Source: Bacteroidales bacterium (GTDB lineage Bacteria; Bacteroidota; Bacteroidia; Bacteroidales; F082). Taken from it: a DNA stretch of 7,264 nt. Made by a program: the position numbers and the translations under genes. Below, piece after piece: positions 5,920 through 7,264 of this stretch. The stretch lies in assembly GCA_017508895.1 (NCBI GenBank), contig JAFWRA010000145.1, forward strand, positions 1 through 7,264, in the 5' to 3' direction. Positions within the stretch are counted from its first letter, which is position 1; each line of letters starts with the position of its first letter. The notes below the pieces were generated by a model. That model did not search any database and was not told the origin of the DNA. It saw nothing but the letters and a program-made list of their open reading frames with translations.

Positions 5920-6186
5920 ATGAAAAAGCTAATTATGATAACAATGCTTACGCTCGGACTGAGTATGACAACTTTTGCTGATTCCAATGGCGGTGGACTG
6001 TTCCAACGCGGAACAGTGTCCGATGAGGAGTTTTACGGTTCAGGTTTCCGTGGTAACGAAAAACCTATGCTGCCTTTCCATGAACAGACTACCAACCAGC
6101 CTGCGACCACGCCGTTGGGTGGCGGTATCGCCGTACTTGTTGGTCTCGGTGCAGCCTATCTTGTTGCCAAAAGGCGCAAAGAGTAA
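5920..6186 (+). CDS. Small secreted protein with sorting-signal-like C-terminus
   Basis: This 88-residue protein is not assignable to a named family. Residues 1-20 form a signal peptide (KK start, hydrophobic LIMITMLTLGLSM core, cleavage after FA, before DSNGG). The middle (about 21-60) is polar and gly-rich, with GGGLFQRGTVSDEEFYGSGF. The C-terminus consists of a proline-glycine turn (TPLGGG, 64-69), a hydrophobic stretch (IAVLVGLGAAYLVA, 70-83) and a basic end (KRRKE). This three-part tail looks like a membrane anchor or a processed sorting signal such as those read by sortase- or exosortase-type enzymes, but no canonical LPxTG or PEP motif is present. The gene starts 34 bases after the BspA-like gene with no promoter motif between, and a terminator follows, so the two are probably one operon. 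It may help anchor or mature the surface protein; this is inference. Confidence 0.75.
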   Translation: MKKLIMITMLTLGLSMTTFADSNGGGLFQRGTVSDEEFYGSGFRGNEKPMLPFHEQTTNQPATTPLGGGIAVLVGLGAAYLVAKRRKE

Positions 6187-6206
6187 GACATTTTTAGGTT
6201 GATATG

Positions 6207-6243
6207 AAACAGCGCATCCAGAAATTTCAGGTGCGCTGTTTTT
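6207..6243 (+). terminator. Rho-independent terminator after small secreted protein
   Basis: A 12-bp GC-rich stem pairs 6207-6218 with 6230-6241 (one G-U) around an 11-base loop and runs into a T-tract (6239-6243). It lies 20 bases after the stop and closes the surface-protein unit. Confidence 0.92.
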
Positions 6244-6259
6244 GTATTTGGAAAATCAA

Positions 6260-6267
6260 TACTTTTG
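6260..6267 (+). promoter_or_regulatory. Likely promoter of the DUF6155-like gene
   Basis: TACTTTTG is a perfect match to the Bacteroidota -7 consensus TAnnTTTG and lies 17 bases before the ATG at 6285. The -33 element is unclear; it would overlap the preceding terminator (TGTT at 6237-6240, 19 bases upstream). A very short leader is implied. Confidence 0.55.
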
Positions 6268-6284
6268 TCCCCAAATAATCGACT

Positions 6285-6800
6285 ATGTCAAAAGCCCAAC
6301 TGAAGAAACACCTGAAAGCCTTGGATAAGGACGAAATCATCGAGATGGTGATGGAATTGTATGATGCCCGAAAAGAGGCAAAAGAGTATTTGGAGTTCTA
6401 TTTGAACCCTAACGAAAAAAGCAAATTGGACGAATACAAAAAAATCATTGAAAACGAATTCTATCCTTCGCGCGGTGAACCGAAAACGCGATTCAGCGTG
6501 TGCCGAAAGGCTGTCAATGATTTTATGAAACTTAAACCAGCACCCGAGCTCGTTGCCGATTTGATGCTGTTTTATTGCGAGCAAGCCTGCCAGTTCTCGT
6601 ATGACTATGGCGACATGTGGGATGCTTTCTACTCTGCCGTGGAAAACAACTTTGCCCGTGCCGTGGATTTTTTACGGAAGAACGGTCTTTTGGATGTCAA
6701 CGAAAAGCGAATCAAGCAACTCATAAGGCTTACCTCGCCTTGTGGCTGGGGATTCCCTGATACCATGCAAGATATATATGACGAAGCCTTGTATGGTTAA
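6285..6800 (+). CDS. DUF6155-like protein, function unknown
   Basis: This 171-residue, highly charged, probably all-helical cytoplasmic protein has no signal peptide or membrane segment. The N-terminus ([18 protein letters not shown], then [21 protein letters not shown]) closely follows the pattern I associate with the Bacteroidota DUF6155 family: an SK-LKK-L opening, a helix ending in LYD, and a Y--FYLNP segment. Next come the middle helix ([14 protein letters not shown]), a helix with [15 protein letters not shown] and a C-terminal helix ending in DIYDEALYG. No catalytic motif is visible, and no function is known to me for the family. It has its own promoter and is probably transcribed alone. 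Its stop codon overlaps that of the convergent gene. The ATG at 6285 is preferred because it directly follows the promoter motif and starts the conserved N-terminus. Confidence 0.75.
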   Translation: MSKAQLKKHLKALDKDEIIEMVMELYDARKEAKEYLEFYLNPNEKSKLDEYKKIIENEFYPSRGEPKTRFSVCRKAVNDFMKLKPAPELVADLMLFYCEQACQFSYDYGDMWDAFYSAVENNFARAVDFLRKNGLLDVNEKRIKQLIRLTSPCGWGFPDTMQDIYDEALYG

Positions 6801-7264
6801 TTCTTTCCACAACAGTTCTTGTATTTCTTGCCGCTTCCGCATGGACAGGGGTTGTTACGTCCGATTTTCGGACTTGCATTGTCAAAAGGGGAACCGTTTG
6901 AACTGATAAAATCTTCTTGTCTGTATTTCTTCTCTTCTGGGAGTTTGATGCCCATTTCGAAAGCTTCAGTAGGCGAATGGCCTTTCAAATCCCAGCGAGG
7001 CAACGAGTTCTGATAGTTTGAGTAGAGACCAATAACTTCGTTTGTCAGTTTTCTATGCTTCGTCGGGAAGTCGGCAAGCATGGCTTCTATTCCGGAAACG
7101 GGGGATTCTCCTTCTTGGATGTTATACCAAATATCGGTCAACGTTTGCTCAACAGGCTCAATGGGTCTTGTGTCCTTGAGTGTTTCATCTGTGTAGGTGA
7201 GTAGATCGGTAATGCCCTCCGTAAATTCGTTCGTAAAGGTGGGATAGGGAAGTTGCCCTGCCGC
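6797..7264 (-). CDS. SEC-C zinc-motif protein, N-terminus beyond right edge
   Basis: The minus-strand frame stays open from its stop at 6797-6799 to the right edge (155 visible residues), so the gene is truncated at its 5' end; the TTG at 7139-7141 is only an internal codon. The C-terminus [17 protein letters not shown] is a clear SEC-C motif (CxCxSGxKYKxCC), which binds one zinc ion. It is best known from the SecA C-terminus, where it contacts SecB and ribosomes, but it also ends many unrelated proteins. This is not SecA: the upstream part ([32 protein letters not shown]) resembles a helical protein of unknown role. Before the motif is a polar linker ([18 protein letters not shown]). The function of the main domain cannot be stated from the visible part. 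Confidence 0.82.
   Translation of the reverse strand, partial: AAGQLPYPTFTNEFTEGITDLLTYTDETLKDTRPIEPVEQTLTDIWYNIQEGESPVSGIEAMLADFPTKHRKLTNEVIGLYSNYQNSLPRWDLKGHSPTEAFEMGIKLPEEKKYRQEDFISSNGSPFDNASPKIGRNNPCPCGSGKKYKNCCGKN

Noticed and set aside
7139..7141. TTG as the start of the SEC-C gene
   Set aside because: The frame continues open without a stop to the window edge, so this is an internal codon.

Overview
The window reads as a piece of a Bacteroidota (probably Bacteroidales) chromosome. Three things suggest this: a type IX secretion (T9SS) C-terminal sorting domain on a large BspA-like leucine-rich-repeat protein, a DUF6155-like protein, and upstream elements fitting the Bacteroidota sigma consensus (TAnnTTTG) instead of -35/-10 boxes. 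No species can be named from the sequence alone.

Layout, left to right. (1) The 3' part of tsf (EF-Ts), truncated by the left edge, followed by a palindromic repeat hairpin and a strong intrinsic terminator. (2) A compact hicB-hicA type toxin-antitoxin pair with a 4-base overlap and its own likely promoter. (3) A 243-base gene-free gap holding a strikingly structured segment (about 1665-1835): an 11-bp closing stem, a second 7-bp stem and two internal hairpins. Its inner strand can alternatively pair with a site just before the start codon of a 71-residue helix-turn-helix protein, in a terminator-like hairpin. This looks like a cis-acting RNA switch and is the most interesting object here. 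(4) A 1233-residue secreted protein with about 26 LRR units of 24 residues, a C-terminal module and a T9SS sorting tail. A 34-base gap separates it from an 88-residue protein with a signal peptide and a sorting-signal-like C-terminus (glycine turn, hydrophobic stretch, basic end). A strong terminator closes this two-gene unit. (5) A DUF6155-like gene on the plus strand, convergent with a SEC-C zinc-motif gene on the minus strand. The two share the bases TTAA as stop codons, and the minus-strand gene runs open off the right edge.

The BspA-like protein and the small tail protein probably form one surface-protein operon. hicBA and the HTH gene with its structured leader are accessory regulatory genes between housekeeping tsf and the surface locus. 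A near-identical 27-base palindromic repeat occurs twice, once behind tsf and once inside the coding sequence of the T9SS sorting domain, which suggests a dispersed repeat that has been absorbed into a protein.
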